Shown here in pieces: positions 43,607 through 52,800 of a stretch of 64,000 bases of DNA. The notes below the pieces were generated by a model. It did not search any database, had not been told where the DNA came from, and saw nothing but the letters and a program-made list of their open reading frames with translations. Source of the DNA: Desulfobulbaceae bacterium DB1 (lineage in GTDB: Bacteria > Desulfobacterota > Desulfobulbia > Desulfobulbales > SURF-16); the NCBI GenBank assembly GCA_001914235.1, contig MQUF01000020.1, forward strand, positions 1-64,000, in the 5' to 3' direction. Every line of letters begins with the position of its first letter. The first letter of the stretch is position 1. The position numbers and the translations under genes are program-made.

Positions 43607-44245
43607 ATGCTCATTAAACAGATGACGGTAGGTTCCATGGCGGTATGCTGCTATCTCGTTGCCTGTGAGGAAACGAAAAAGGGGATGGTCATCGATCCGG
43701 GCGGCGATCACGACAAAATTCTCGCCATGATCGAGCGTGAAGGGGTGTCGCTGCAATACATAGTCAATACCCATGGCCACCCTGATCATGTCTGCGCCAA
43801 CGGCCCGGTGAAAAAGGCAACCGGGGCAGCCATCGTCATGCATGAAGATGACGCCCGTTTTTTTGCCCGGCCCGAGGTGGAAAATTATTTTTCCATGCTG
43901 GGCCTTCCCCCCTCGCCGCCGCCGGACAAGCTGGTCAAAAACGGCGATATTCTGGAGGTCGGTTCCCTTTCGTTTCAGGTCCTACATACCCCCGGCCACA
44001 CGCCCGGCGGCATCTGTCTTTATTCCGCCCCCCACCTTTTCAGCGGTGACACCCTGTTTGTCGGTGCGGTGGGCCGGACGGATTTTCTTGGCGGTGATCT
44101 GAAACTGTTCACGCGTTCCATTCGCGAGAAGCTTCTTTCTCTTCCCGATGATACGGTGGTCTGGCCGGGCCACGGCTATGGCGGCTCGCGTTCAACAATC
44201 GGTGAAGAAAAGCACTCCAATCCTTACCTGAACGGAGAATTTTAA
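43607..44245 (+). CDS. MBL-fold metallo-hydrolase (glyoxalase II-like)
   Basis: 212 residues. The metal-binding set is THGHPDH (about 55-61), HTPGHTPGG, SGDTLF and WPGHGYGG, as in glyoxalase II-like hydrolases with a dinuclear site. The substrate is probably a thioester or persulfide-type thiol, but length and motifs do not decide it. It starts 30 bases after the mrp terminator and ends two bases before selB, so it may be co-transcribed with selB and hflX. Confidence 0.9.
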   Translation: MLIKQMTVGSMAVCCYLVACEETKKGMVIDPGGDHDKILAMIEREGVSLQYIVNTHGHPDHVCANGPVKKATGAAIVMHEDDARFFARPEVENYFSMLGLPPSPPPDKLVKNGDILEVGSLSFQVLHTPGHTPGGICLYSAPHLFSGDTLFVGAVGRTDFLGGDLKLFTRSIREKLLSLPDDTVVWPGHGYGGSRSTIGEEKHSNPYLNGEF

Positions 44246-44247
44246 GA

Positions 44248-46164
44248 ATGCGGGAAATCGTGCTGGGTACCGCCGGGCATGTTGATCACGGCAAGACGAG
44301 TTTTGTGCGCGCCCTGACCGGCATTGACACCGACAGGCTCAAGGAGGAAAAAAAGCGGGGGATCACCATTGAGCTTGGCTTTGCCTATCTTGACCTTGAT
44401 TGCGGTCATCGACTGGGCATTATCGATGTTCCCGGCCATGAACGATTTGTCAAGAATATGGTGGCCGGGGTGACCGGCATCGACCTGGTTGCCTTTGTCA
44501 TTGCCGCGGACGAAGGGGTTATGCCCCAGACCAGGGAGCACTTCGAGATCTGCCGTCTGCTCGGGGTGAAAAAAGGTTTGATCATCCTCACCAAAAAAGA
44601 CATGGTGGATGCCGATTGGCTTGAGCTGGTGGAGGATGAGGTGCGGACGTTTTTTGCGGAAAGTTTTCTTGCCGACGCCCCGCTGGTCAAGGTGTCATCC
44701 ACCACCGGCGAGGGGATTGACGAGGCCCGGCAAACCATTGACCGGCTCGTTGCCGCCTGTGAATTTGCCGAAGCCTACGGGCCTTTCCGTCTGGCGGTTG
44801 ATCGGATTTTCAGCATGAAGGGCTTTGGGGCGGTGGTGACCGGGACCTCCCTTTCCGGCCGGATCGCGGTCGGTGACGATGTGAAGATCTATCCCAAGGG
44901 CCTTGCCGGGAAAATACGCGGCATTCAGGTGCACGGCAAGAGTGTTGATCTGGTGGAGGCAGGAAACCGGACGGCGATCAATATTCAGGGGGTTGAAAAA
45001 GAAATGATCGAACGGGGCGACGTGCTTGCCTCGGTTGATTGTCTGCGGCCCTCCTATATGCTGGACGCGGATTTCCTTTATCTGTCATCCAATGAAAAAC
45101 CGATAAAAAACAGAAGCAGGGTCCGGGTGCATCTCGGCACGGCCGAGATCATGGGCCGCGTCGTCCTGCTGGAAGATGATGAGCTGGCACCGGGCAGGAC
45201 GGCCAATATCCAGCTGCTGCTGGAAGAACCGGTTGGTGTCTGGCCCGGGGATCATTACGTGGTTCGCCGGTATTCGCCGGTAACCACCATCGGCGGCGGC
45301 ATGATACTCAATAACGGGGCCCCGAAGCGCAGGCGTTTTCGGCCGGCAAACAAGGAAGTTTTCGCCACCTATCATAACGGCACCCAGGAAGACCTCGCTC
45401 TTTTCCATGTGCGGGAAAGCGGTTTTCAAGGCCTTGCCGGCGCCGATCTGGCCGTGAAGATCGGTTGTTTCGGCAATCGTTTCAAGAAGCTGATGAATGG
45501 GCCTGTTTCCTCGCGCAAGGTGGTGGTGGTTGATTCGGAAAAGCAGCTTTTTGTTGCCCAGGAAGTTTATGGCGCTTTGCTGGACAAAATTGTCGATGTG
45601 CTCACCCTGTTTCATAAGGAGAATCCGCTCAAGCAGGGGTTGCCCAAGGAAGAGCTGCGGAACAGGGTGCAGGAGGGAATGGGGCAGAAGCTGTATCAGT
45701 TGTGCCTTGCCGATTTGGCCAAAAAAGGCGCCCTTGCTCTTGAGGAAGGTGCCGTCCGCCTAGCCGGGCATGAGGTTTCCCTGCAGGCGGATGAAAAGGC
45801 GATCAGGGAAAAGATGGAGAAACTTTTTGTCGATGCCGGGCTGTCCACTCCCACCATGAAGGAGGTGTATGATGCCTTTGCCGATGTCTCCCGTTCCCTG
45901 GTGATGGAGGTGCTCAGCCTGCTGGTCAAGGAGGGGCAATTAACCAAAGTGACCAATGATTTCTATTTCCACAGCAGCGCCCTTGGCGATCTGCAGGGCA
46001 AACTGCTGGACTATATGAAAAAAGAGGGAGAGATCGATGCGCCTCGTTTCAAGGAGTTGACCGGCCTGACCAGAAAGTTTTCCATCCCTTTGCTTGAATA
46101 TTTTGACAAGATAAAATTGACCCTGCGGGTGGGGGACAAGCGCATCCTGCGGTCAAAAGGATGA
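44248..46164 (+). CDS. selB: Selenocysteine-specific translation elongation factor SelB
   Basis: 638 residues. The GTPase domain has [19 protein letters not shown] and TKKDMVD; EF-Tu-like domains II-III follow; C-terminal winged-helix repeats (about 380-638) bind the SECIS RNA. It delivers Sec-tRNA to UGA codons with a SECIS hairpin. Its presence shows the organism decodes UGA as selenocysteine somewhere in its genome; selA, selC and selD are not in this window. It ends ATGA-overlapping with an ATG in the hflX frame. Confidence 0.96.
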   Translation: MREIVLGTAGHVDHGKTSFVRALTGIDTDRLKEEKKRGITIELGFAYLDLDCGHRLGIIDVPGHERFVKNMVAGVTGIDLVAFVIAADEGVMPQTREHFEICRLLGVKKGLIILTKKDMVDADWLELVEDEVRTFFAESFLADAPLVKVSSTTGEGIDEARQTIDRLVAACEFAEAYGPFRLAVDRIFSMKGFGAVVTGTSLSGRIAVGDDVKIYPKGLAGKIRGIQVHGKSVDLVEAGNRTAINIQGVEKEMIERGDVLASVDCLRPSYMLDADFLYLSSNEKPIKNRSRVRVHLGTAEIMGRVVLLEDDELAPGRTANIQLLLEEPVGVWPGDHYVVRRYSPVTTIGGGMILNNGAPKRRRFRPANKEVFATYHNGTQEDLALFHVRESGFQGLAGADLAVKIGCFGNRFKKLMNGPVSSRKVVVVDSEKQLFVAQEVYGALLDKIVDVLTLFHKENPLKQGLPKEELRNRVQEGMGQKLYQLCLADLAKKGALALEEGAVRLAGHEVSLQADEKAIREKMEKLFVDAGLSTPTMKEVYDAFADVSRSLVMEVLSLLVKEGQLTKVTNDFYFHSSALGDLQGKLLDYMKKEGEIDAPRFKELTGLTRKFSIPLLEYFDKIKLTLRVGDKRILRSKG

Positions 46165-46202
46165 TGGACTTGCCTCCACTGTTAATTCTTCACGGGAGCT
46201 GA

Positions 46203-47855
46203 ATTATCAGTACTGTCACTGGAAATATCGCCGGTTTGAAAACCGCCCAGCTGAAAAATCTGGAGCGGCTCAGCAAAAGGCGCGTCTCGCCCGATGTGAT
46301 TATTTCTCCCGAGGTGGCGAGGGAGATGTCGGAGCTGTCCGCCGACATCGGCCGGCAGATCGGGGTGCTCCTTGCCCGTTCCGGCAAGGTGGAAATGGTT
46401 ATTGTCGGTGATTCACGGAAAATCGTCATTCCGGCCCTTTCCCAGGTTCGCTCGTCCGGTGGGCGGCTGAAGGGCTTGCGTTGTGTCCATACCCACCTCG
46501 GCGGCGAAGATCTTACGGAAGATGATCTGATGGATCTCCTTTTTCTCCGCCTTGACCTGATGGCCATGATCAAGGTGCTTGATGACGGCCTGCCTGAGCG
46601 GCTGTATGCTGTGCATCTGCTCCCGGTTCCGACCGGCGACAAGAACTGGCGTTTTCTGCCGCCGGTGGTTCCCTCCCGGCAGCGCAACGACTTTCTTGAA
46701 CTCATAGCCGCACTGGAAGATGAGTTTGCCCGTTCCGGCGCGGTTCGCAACCATGACGGCAGGAAGGACAGGGCCATTCTGGTCAGCGTCACCACCCAAT
46801 CGAAAACCGCGGCCCAGGAATCAATGGATGAGCTTGAGGAACTGGTCCGCTCCGATGACGTCGAGGTGGTGGAGGCGATTATTCAGCGTCGTGACCGAAT
46901 TAATCCGAAACTTATTCTCGGCAAGGGAAAGCTTGCCGACATCATGCTGTCCGCCCTGAAACGAAATGCCAATCTGCTTATTTTCGACCAGGAACTCAAT
47001 CCCTCGCAGATCCGTTCCATTACCGATCATACCGAATTGCGCGTCATTGATCGAACCCAGCTCATTCTTGATATCTTTGCCCGGCGGGCCTTAAGCCGGG
47101 AAGGCAAGCTGCAGGTCGAGATGGCCCAGCTCAAATATCTTCTGCCCCGGCTCGGTCAGCGTGATGACGCCCTGTCCCGACTCACCGGCGGCATCGGCGG
47201 AAGGGGGCCCGGTGAAACGAAACTTGAAGTCGACCGGCGCAGGATCAATGACAGGTTGAGCAAACTGGCCAAACGGCTGAAAGAGGTCGGTGAAGAGCGC
47301 CATCACCGCAGGTCCAGGCGGCGCAAAAAGGATTTGCCGGTGATTTCCCTGGTGGGCTATACCAATGCGGGAAAATCCACCCTGCTGAACACCTTGACCA
47401 ACAGCGATATTCTGGCTGAGGACAAGCTTTTCGCCACCCTTGACCCGACCAGCAGGCGGCTTCGATTCCCGGAGGATGTGGAAGTCATCATTACCGATAC
47501 GGTGGGATTTATCCGTAATCTGCCCGAGGAGCTGCTGAAGGCCTTTGCCGCCACCCTTGAAGAGCTGCATGAGGCGGACCTGCTGGTGCATGTCATCGAT
47601 ATCAGCAACCCCCGCCACGTTGACCAGATGCGGGTTGTCGAGGAACTGCTGCGTGAGCTTGATCTGTCTGACATGAATATTCTGCGGGTTTACAATAAAA
47701 TCGATCTGGTTGATGCGGATTTGGCGCGACGCAAGGTCGATGAGGGTGACGGCGTCTGTTTGTCCGCCATCGACTCCGCGACCTTCGGTCCTTTTCTGGA
47801 CAGGGCCCGCAGGCTTGTACTGAAAAACTGGGAAGGACGTTACCATGCCGCTTGA
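46203..47855 (+). CDS. hflX: GTPase HflX (non-standard start)
   Basis: About 550 residues: an extended N-terminal domain, the HflX glycine-rich GGIGGRGPGETKLEVDRRRI, and a G domain with GYTNAGKST, DTVGFI and NKIDL. HflX splits or rescues stalled ribosomes under stress. The family N-terminus (pattern xxGNxxGLKxxQLKxLE) is present here as VTGNIAGLKTAQLKNLE, but the only standard start downstream is TTG at 46236, inside it. In-frame candidates upstream are ATT 46203 or ATC 46206 behind GGGAG, or ATG 46161 followed by an in-frame TGA at 46200. I annotate from 46203; the true start is unresolved. Confidence 0.85.
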   Translation: MISTVTGNIAGLKTAQLKNLERLSKRRVSPDVIISPEVAREMSELSADIGRQIGVLLARSGKVEMVIVGDSRKIVIPALSQVRSSGGRLKGLRCVHTHLGGEDLTEDDLMDLLFLRLDLMAMIKVLDDGLPERLYAVHLLPVPTGDKNWRFLPPVVPSRQRNDFLELIAALEDEFARSGAVRNHDGRKDRAILVSVTTQSKTAAQESMDELEELVRSDDVEVVEAIIQRRDRINPKLILGKGKLADIMLSALKRNANLLIFDQELNPSQIRSITDHTELRVIDRTQLILDIFARRALSREGKLQVEMAQLKYLLPRLGQRDDALSRLTGGIGGRGPGETKLEVDRRRINDRLSKLAKRLKEVGEERHHRRSRRRKKDLPVISLVGYTNAGKSTLLNTLTNSDILAEDKLFATLDPTSRRLRFPEDVEVIITDTVGFIRNLPEELLKAFAATLEELHEADLLVHVIDISNPRHVDQMRVVEELLRELDLSDMNILRVYNKIDLVDADLARRKVDEGDGVCLSAIDSATFGPFLDRARRLVLKNWEGRYHAA

Positions 47856-48501
47856 AGTTCCAGCCCGTTGCACTCGATGTCTTTCCCTTGCCGGCAATCA
47901 TCCATGCAACGGCTGTCAGGTCTGCCGCGATCAGGCCATGGCGGAATCTTTTCTTTGCATGATTGCCAGGCAATCAACCGGGGCCGCGCCGTTCGCATGT
48001 GAAGCCTTCCGTCCGAATCTGAGCATTGTCGGCAAGAGCGGCCCGCGGGCGGCGATAGAAGTCTGTCAGGATAAGGAAACCTATTTTAATGACGTGGTTC
48101 GTTTGGTCAGCTCCGGTCCGTGCGGCGGCAAAGGCTGTACGCGTCCTTCCTGTCACGGCGGAGAAGCTGCGGGGGGGGAAGTCGACAGATTTCATGTCGT
48201 CTGGGTCGTGCACCAGCGAAAGCCGCTTTTTGCCGACAGCAGCCGTTTTGTTTCTTTTCTGCACGACGTGTTTTTGTCCTGCGGACATTTGATGTCCGGC
48301 AAGGTTCTTCTCCTGTGGCTCGCTCCCGATCACCTTCATTTGTATATTGAGTCCTCGCCTCGAGAAAATGTGAATGATCTTGTTGATGACCTGCAGGGAC
48401 TGATTCATGATACCCTGCTGCAGGAATTTGACGATCTGCGCAAGCTGTATGGAAAAAAACAGATATGGGAACACGAATTCTTCGTCGAACAGATCGGCTA
48501 A
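47845..48501 (+). CDS. Y1-transposase-like protein with Cys-rich N-terminus (probably domesticated)
   Basis: 218 residues overlapping the hflX end by 11 bases. Residues 1 to about 95 hold Cys clusters (CTRC, CNGCQVC, FLCMIAR, FACEAFRPNL) that could bind metal. Residues about 112-218 follow the IS200/REP-type Y1 fold: FHVVWVVHQRKPLF, DHLHLYI (the HUH pair) and a closing IWEHEFFVEQIG. At the end, where active enzymes have a catalytic Tyr, Phe is found. Loss of the nucleophile and stable operon position suggest a DNA- or RNA-binding role. Function unknown. Confidence 0.6.
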   Translation: MPLEVPARCTRCLSLAGNHPCNGCQVCRDQAMAESFLCMIARQSTGAAPFACEAFRPNLSIVGKSGPRAAIEVCQDKETYFNDVVRLVSSGPCGGKGCTRPSCHGGEAAGGEVDRFHVVWVVHQRKPLFADSSRFVSFLHDVFLSCGHLMSGKVLLLWLAPDHLHLYIESSPRENVNDLVDDLQGLIHDTLLQEFDDLRKLYGKKQIWEHEFFVEQIG

Positions 48502-48503
48502 TC

Positions 48504-49112
48504 ATGCTTTTCCGGAAAAAAAAGAATCTCATTTTTATATTTCTTTCAGGGCTTCTGTTCTCCGTTTTTTTTGTTTTGCCGGCAGCCGCCGGAGAGGCTG
48601 TCAGGGTTGACGAGATGGCGGTGATCAATGCGGAGCGGGATTTGCTCCTTTATTTTTCCGTCAAAAATTCCTTTTCCGCGGAAATGGAGGAGGGGGTAAA
48701 AAACGGTATTCCTGTTTCCTTTAATTTTTTTGTTGAGCTTTATCCAGTGCATCAGGGACGGGAAGGCGGGAAAATCGCCGGCCACTCTTTTGATCACACC
48801 ATGGTCTATGACTCGCTGAAAGAGGAATTCACCGTTGAGCTGGAGGAACATGGGTCCATGTCGCTTTCCTTTCAAAGCCTGGAAGAGGCCAGAAAGGCGA
48901 TGGACACCATTCATGATTTTCGACTTGCGGAGCTTTCACGGCTGGCGAAAGGCAGCGACTATGTGGTTAAGGTGCGGGCCAGGCTTGCCAAAAAGACCCT
49001 TCCCTTGAATTTTCAATACATCATCCCATTCTGGCAGCTGTGGAAATTTGAAACAGACTGGAATGCACTGACATTCACTTATGGCAATTCCGCACCAGCA
49101 ACCCAGAGATGA
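48504..49112 (+). CDS. DUF4390-family exported protein
   Basis: 202 residues with an N-terminal membrane anchor or signal (about 6-28, ending LPAAAGEA). The DUF4390 pattern includes AERDLLLYFSVKNSFS and the C-terminal LPLNFQYIIPFWQLWKFETDWNALTF. The role is unknown; the gene commonly precedes an NtrY-type kinase in Proteobacteria and Desulfobacterota, and does so here with a 32-base overlap. I start at ATG 48504; a start at 48465 would overlap the preceding gene and spoil the signal sequence. Confidence 0.85.
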   Translation: MLFRKKKNLIFIFLSGLLFSVFFVLPAAAGEAVRVDEMAVINAERDLLLYFSVKNSFSAEMEEGVKNGIPVSFNFFVELYPVHQGREGGKIAGHSFDHTMVYDSLKEEFTVELEEHGSMSLSFQSLEEARKAMDTIHDFRLAELSRLAKGSDYVVKVRARLAKKTLPLNFQYIIPFWQLWKFETDWNALTFTYGNSAPATQR

Positions 49113-51276
49113 TAAAAAGCGAAAAAGGGTCTGGACGGTTATTATCTGCTGTCTGATTCTCATTCCTCTCCTGACCCTGGCCGAGACCAAGGTCTTTCAG
49201 CTCGGCACCGTTCCTTTCCCGGTCAGCGGCAATGTCCTTGTTTTTGTTCTCATTAATTTCAATGTGTTGCTTCTTCTGCTCATGGTGTTCCTGGTCCTGC
49301 GCAACCTGGCCCAGCTTGTCTTTGAGCGCAAAAAGAAGATTCTCGGCACCAAGCTGCGGGCCAAGCTGGTTGTTGCCTTTGTGTCCCTGTCCCTCATTCC
49401 CACGGCGCTTCTTTTTTTTATCTCACTGCAGTTTGTTTCCACCAGTATGGATTATTGGTTCAATATTAAAGTCGAACAATCCTTGCTTGAATCCCTGCAT
49501 GTGGCCCAGGATGTTTATCAGGAAAAAAAGAATGAACTGCGGCGAATCGGCAGAAATATCGCGGCGCGGATAGAGCGTCAGGGATATGGCAATGATCAGC
49601 ATCTTGCCGACTTTCTTGATGAAATCGTCGTCAGTCACGGCCTCGCCGCCCTTGAGGTTGTTTCTCCTCAGCGTTCCGTTGTTGCCAGGGCTTACGGCCG
49701 GCAGATCGAAGACGGCGCCGTGGTGCCCGACGTGGTTCCCGATTTGTTGCGCAAGGCCTTAAGCGGTGATGAAACGCGGATCGCCATTCAAAAGATCGGC
49801 GGCAATGAGATGGTGCGGAGCCTGGTGCCCTTCACGTTGCGCTCGGAAGAAGAGAATCCCCATGTCCTCGTCTGTTCGTTGTTGATCCCGCAGTCCCGGC
49901 TTGAACAGATGGAGGTCATCTCCCTTGGTCTTGAGGGCTACCGCCAGTTGATGCTGCTGAAGAAACCGATCAAGACGAGCCTGCTGGTCATGCTGCTCAT
50001 CGTCACCCTGCTCATCGTATTCAGCGCCATATGGTTCGGGTTTTATGTGGCGCGCAGCCTCACCGACCCGATTGACAGGCTTGCCCAGGCAACCCGGAGA
50101 GTCGCGGACGGCGAACTCGATTTTGTCGTTGAATCCGATTCCGGCGACGAAATGGGGACTCTCGTCGACTCTTTCAATCAGATGACCCGTGAAGTTCTTG
50201 CCAGTCAGAAAAAGTTTGCGTCAAGCAACCAGGAGCTTGAAAACAGAAGGCGCTATACGGAAATCATCCTGCAGAACGTGGCCGCCGGGGTCATTTCCCT
50301 GGACGCAAGCGGTTGCATTACGACGCTTAACCGTTTTGCCGAGGAATTATTGAAGATAGATAAAAGGGCCCTGGTGGGGCATGATTTCCGCAAGGTGCTG
50401 AATCCGAGCCACCGGGAAATCCTCGAGAATTTCTATAAGGAACTTGGTCGAAGCGGGAAAAACACCATCGAGATGCCGTTACGGCTTTCCGTGCGGGAGG
50501 AGTCCTTTTCCCTGCGGGTGAGCATGAGCCGGCTGGTTGATGAAAACAACCGGGAGCTCGGTGTGGTGCTTGTTTTCGACAACCTGACGGAACTGGAGAA
50601 GGCTCAGCGCATGGCGGCGTGGCGCGAGGTTGCCAGGCGCATCGCCCATGAGGTGAAAAATCCCCTGACCCCCATTCAGCTTTCCGCCCAGCGGCTGCGC
50701 AAGCGGTATCTGGAAAAACTGGAAACGGACGGCGAAATTTTCGATGTCTGCACCATGACCATTATCAATCAGGTGGACGAGTTGAAGCGGCTGGTCAGTG
50801 AGTTTTCCAATTTTGCCCGGATGCCCGCGGTACAGAAGTCGATCAACAGCTTGCAGGATATGGCTCGGGAAGCCATGGTTCTTTTCCGCGAGGGGCATAA
50901 GGAAATTGATTTCTCCTTGACCTGTTCCGAAAATGTCCCGGCCTTTTCTTTTGACCGGAAGCAGATGAAACGGGTGCTGATTAATCTTCTTGATAACGCC
51001 GTGTCGTCAGTGGGGGGCAAAGGTATCGTTGAGGTGCTTATCAATCATGATGAAGATCAGAAATTGGTTTTTCTCGAGGTGCGTGACAACGGCTCCGGAG
51101 TGAAAGAGGGGGACAGGCTGCATCTTTTTGAACCCTATTTTTCCACCAAAAAGACGGGAACGGGATTGGGGCTCGCCATCGCAAGCACTGTTGTTGCCGA
51201 TCATGGCGGCTACATCAGGTTTAAGGACAATGTGCCCAAAGGCGCACGGTTCATTATTGAACTGCCCATGGGGTAA
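49081..51276 (+). CDS. ntrY: NtrY-type membrane sensor histidine kinase
   Basis: 731 residues. Three or so N-terminal TM helices (about 17-35, 50-75, 90-115) precede an extracytoplasmic domain (about 125-290). A further TM, a HAMP domain (FYVARSLTDPIDRLAQATRR), a PAS domain, HisKA (RRIAHEVKNPLTPIQLSAQRL) and HATPase_c (GTGLGLAIASTV) follow. The AHEVKNPLTPIQ motif is characteristic of NtrY-like kinases. It is likely to phosphorylate the NtrX-like protein 67 bases downstream. Signals may concern nitrogen, redox or envelope state. Confidence 0.93.
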   Translation: MAIPHQQPRDDKKRKRVWTVIICCLILIPLLTLAETKVFQLGTVPFPVSGNVLVFVLINFNVLLLLLMVFLVLRNLAQLVFERKKKILGTKLRAKLVVAFVSLSLIPTALLFFISLQFVSTSMDYWFNIKVEQSLLESLHVAQDVYQEKKNELRRIGRNIAARIERQGYGNDQHLADFLDEIVVSHGLAALEVVSPQRSVVARAYGRQIEDGAVVPDVVPDLLRKALSGDETRIAIQKIGGNEMVRSLVPFTLRSEEENPHVLVCSLLIPQSRLEQMEVISLGLEGYRQLMLLKKPIKTSLLVMLLIVTLLIVFSAIWFGFYVARSLTDPIDRLAQATRRVADGELDFVVESDSGDEMGTLVDSFNQMTREVLASQKKFASSNQELENRRRYTEIILQNVAAGVISLDASGCITTLNRFAEELLKIDKRALVGHDFRKVLNPSHREILENFYKELGRSGKNTIEMPLRLSVREESFSLRVSMSRLVDENNRELGVVLVFDNLTELEKAQRMAAWREVARRIAHEVKNPLTPIQLSAQRLRKRYLEKLETDGEIFDVCTMTIINQVDELKRLVSEFSNFARMPAVQKSINSLQDMAREAMVLFREGHKEIDFSLTCSENVPAFSFDRKQMKRVLINLLDNAVSSVGGKGIVEVLINHDEDQKLVFLEVRDNGSGVKEGDRLHLFEPYFSTKKTGTGLGLAIASTVVADHGGYIRFKDNVPKGARFIIELPMG

Positions 51277-51343
51277 CCGTACGACATGCCGACAAGGCGC
51301 GTCCGGCGAATATCTCGCGTGGATCAGTTGGGAAAGAGGTAAT

Positions 51344-52744
51344 ATGGCAAAAAAAGTGCTGATCGTTGATGATGAAGCAAGCATCAGAGAGTCTTTATCC
51401 GGGATTTTGTCCGATGAAGGGTTCCTGCCCCTTGCCGTTGATTCGGCGGAAAAGGTGTTTCCCCTGCTGGGGACGGAAAAAATCGATTTGATTCTGCTTG
51501 ATATCTGGATGCCCGGCATGGACGGCATGGAGGCCCTGCCGCTCATCAAGGAGCAGTACCCCGTTCTTCCAGTTATCATGATTTCCGGTCACGGAAACAT
51601 AGAAACCGCGGTTCAGGCAACGAAGATGGGCGCCTTTGATTTTATTGAAAAGCCCCCGTCGTACGACAAGATCGTCCTTTCCATCAAAAACGCCCTGCTG
51701 CTTTCCGATCTTGAGGAAGAAAACCGTATCCTCAGGGAAAGCGCCCAGAAAAAATCAAAGCTTTCCGGCAGTTCCAATGCAATTATTCAGGTACGGCAGC
51801 AGCTTGAACGGGTGGCCCCCACCGATGCCTGGGTGCTTATTCGGGGAGAACACGGCACGGGCAAGGAATTGGCGGCACAGATGATCCACCGTTTATGCAA
51901 AACGTCGGAGAAGCCGATGGTCGAGGTGAATTGCGCCGCCATTCCCGAGGAGTTGATTGAAAGTGAACTTTTCGGCCATGAAAAGGGGGCGTTTACCGGT
52001 GCCGTCACCAGCAGAAGGGGAAAATTCGATCAGGCCGACGGCGGCATCCTTTTTCTCGATGAGATCGGCGACATGAGCCTGAAGACCCAGGCAAAGATTC
52101 TGCGCATCCTGCAGGAGCAGAAGTTTGAAAGAGTGGGCGGGGGCAAAACGATTACCGTCAATGTCCGGGTGCTTGCCGCCACCAATAAGAATCTGGAAGA
52201 GGAAATAGAGAAAGGGAATTTCCGGGCGGATCTATTCTGGCGGCTTAATGTCGTGCCCATCACCATGCCGCCGTTGCGGGAACGACTTGACGACCTGTCG
52301 ATTCTGGTGCAGGAGTTGCTCGTCGAATTCTCCCGAAAGGGACTGGGCATCAAGGAGTTTACCGCTGATGCCCTTGAGTTGATGGCCTGCCACCAGTGGC
52401 CGGGAAATGTCCGCGAATTGCGTAATTTTGTCGAACGGATAGCCATCATGACGCCGCAGAGTGTGATAACCGCGGATATTGTCGCTCCGATGCTGCCTGC
52501 TCATATTGCCCGACCCAAGGGGGATGTGCCGGCGGATGGCGGGGAAAATGGTTCCCTTCCGTCCGGGACGCTGGATGCCTCTTACAAGGAGGCGAAAAGA
52601 ATCTTTGAAAAAGAGTATCTGTTGGAAAAATTGCGGGAAAATGACGGCAATATTTCCCAGACCGCGGAACAAGTGGGGCTGGAAAGGAGTCATTTACACA
52701 AGAAGTTAAAAGCGCTGGGTATTGAAGTCAAAGGTGAAAATTGA
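51344..52744 (+). CDS. ntrX: NtrX-type sigma-54-dependent response regulator
   Basis: 466 residues: receiver (VDDEASI, phospho-Asp in LILLDIWMPGMDG, EKPPSYDK), AAA+ domain with Walker A variant GEHGTGKE, GAFTGA loop and ILFLDEIGD, and a Fis-type HTH (NDGNISQTAEQVGLERSHLH). ATG at 51344 follows AAAGAGG; the frame runs back into ntrY, but the receiver begins here. It pairs with NtrY. A weak hairpin with T-run (about 52756-52784) separates it from the next gene. Confidence 0.94.
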   Translation: MAKKVLIVDDEASIRESLSGILSDEGFLPLAVDSAEKVFPLLGTEKIDLILLDIWMPGMDGMEALPLIKEQYPVLPVIMISGHGNIETAVQATKMGAFDFIEKPPSYDKIVLSIKNALLLSDLEEENRILRESAQKKSKLSGSSNAIIQVRQQLERVAPTDAWVLIRGEHGTGKELAAQMIHRLCKTSEKPMVEVNCAAIPEELIESELFGHEKGAFTGAVTSRRGKFDQADGGILFLDEIGDMSLKTQAKILRILQEQKFERVGGGKTITVNVRVLAATNKNLEEEIEKGNFRADLFWRLNVVPITMPPLRERLDDLSILVQELLVEFSRKGLGIKEFTADALELMACHQWPGNVRELRNFVERIAIMTPQSVITADIVAPMLPAHIARPKGDVPADGGENGSLPSGTLDASYKEAKRIFEKEYLLEKLRENDGNISQTAEQVGLERSHLHKKLKALGIEVKGEN

Positions 52745-52800
52745 TAGTATAATCGTCTGAACGGTTCAACGTTTTTTCTTTTTAGAGAGCATGGAGAATA

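Noticed and set aside
46200-46250. SECIS-directed selenocysteine at the hflX leader UGA
   Set aside because: Only a weak four-base stem (CAGT/ACTG) follows the UGA, with poor spacing; leader residues before it are not HflX-like. Kept only as the least likely option.
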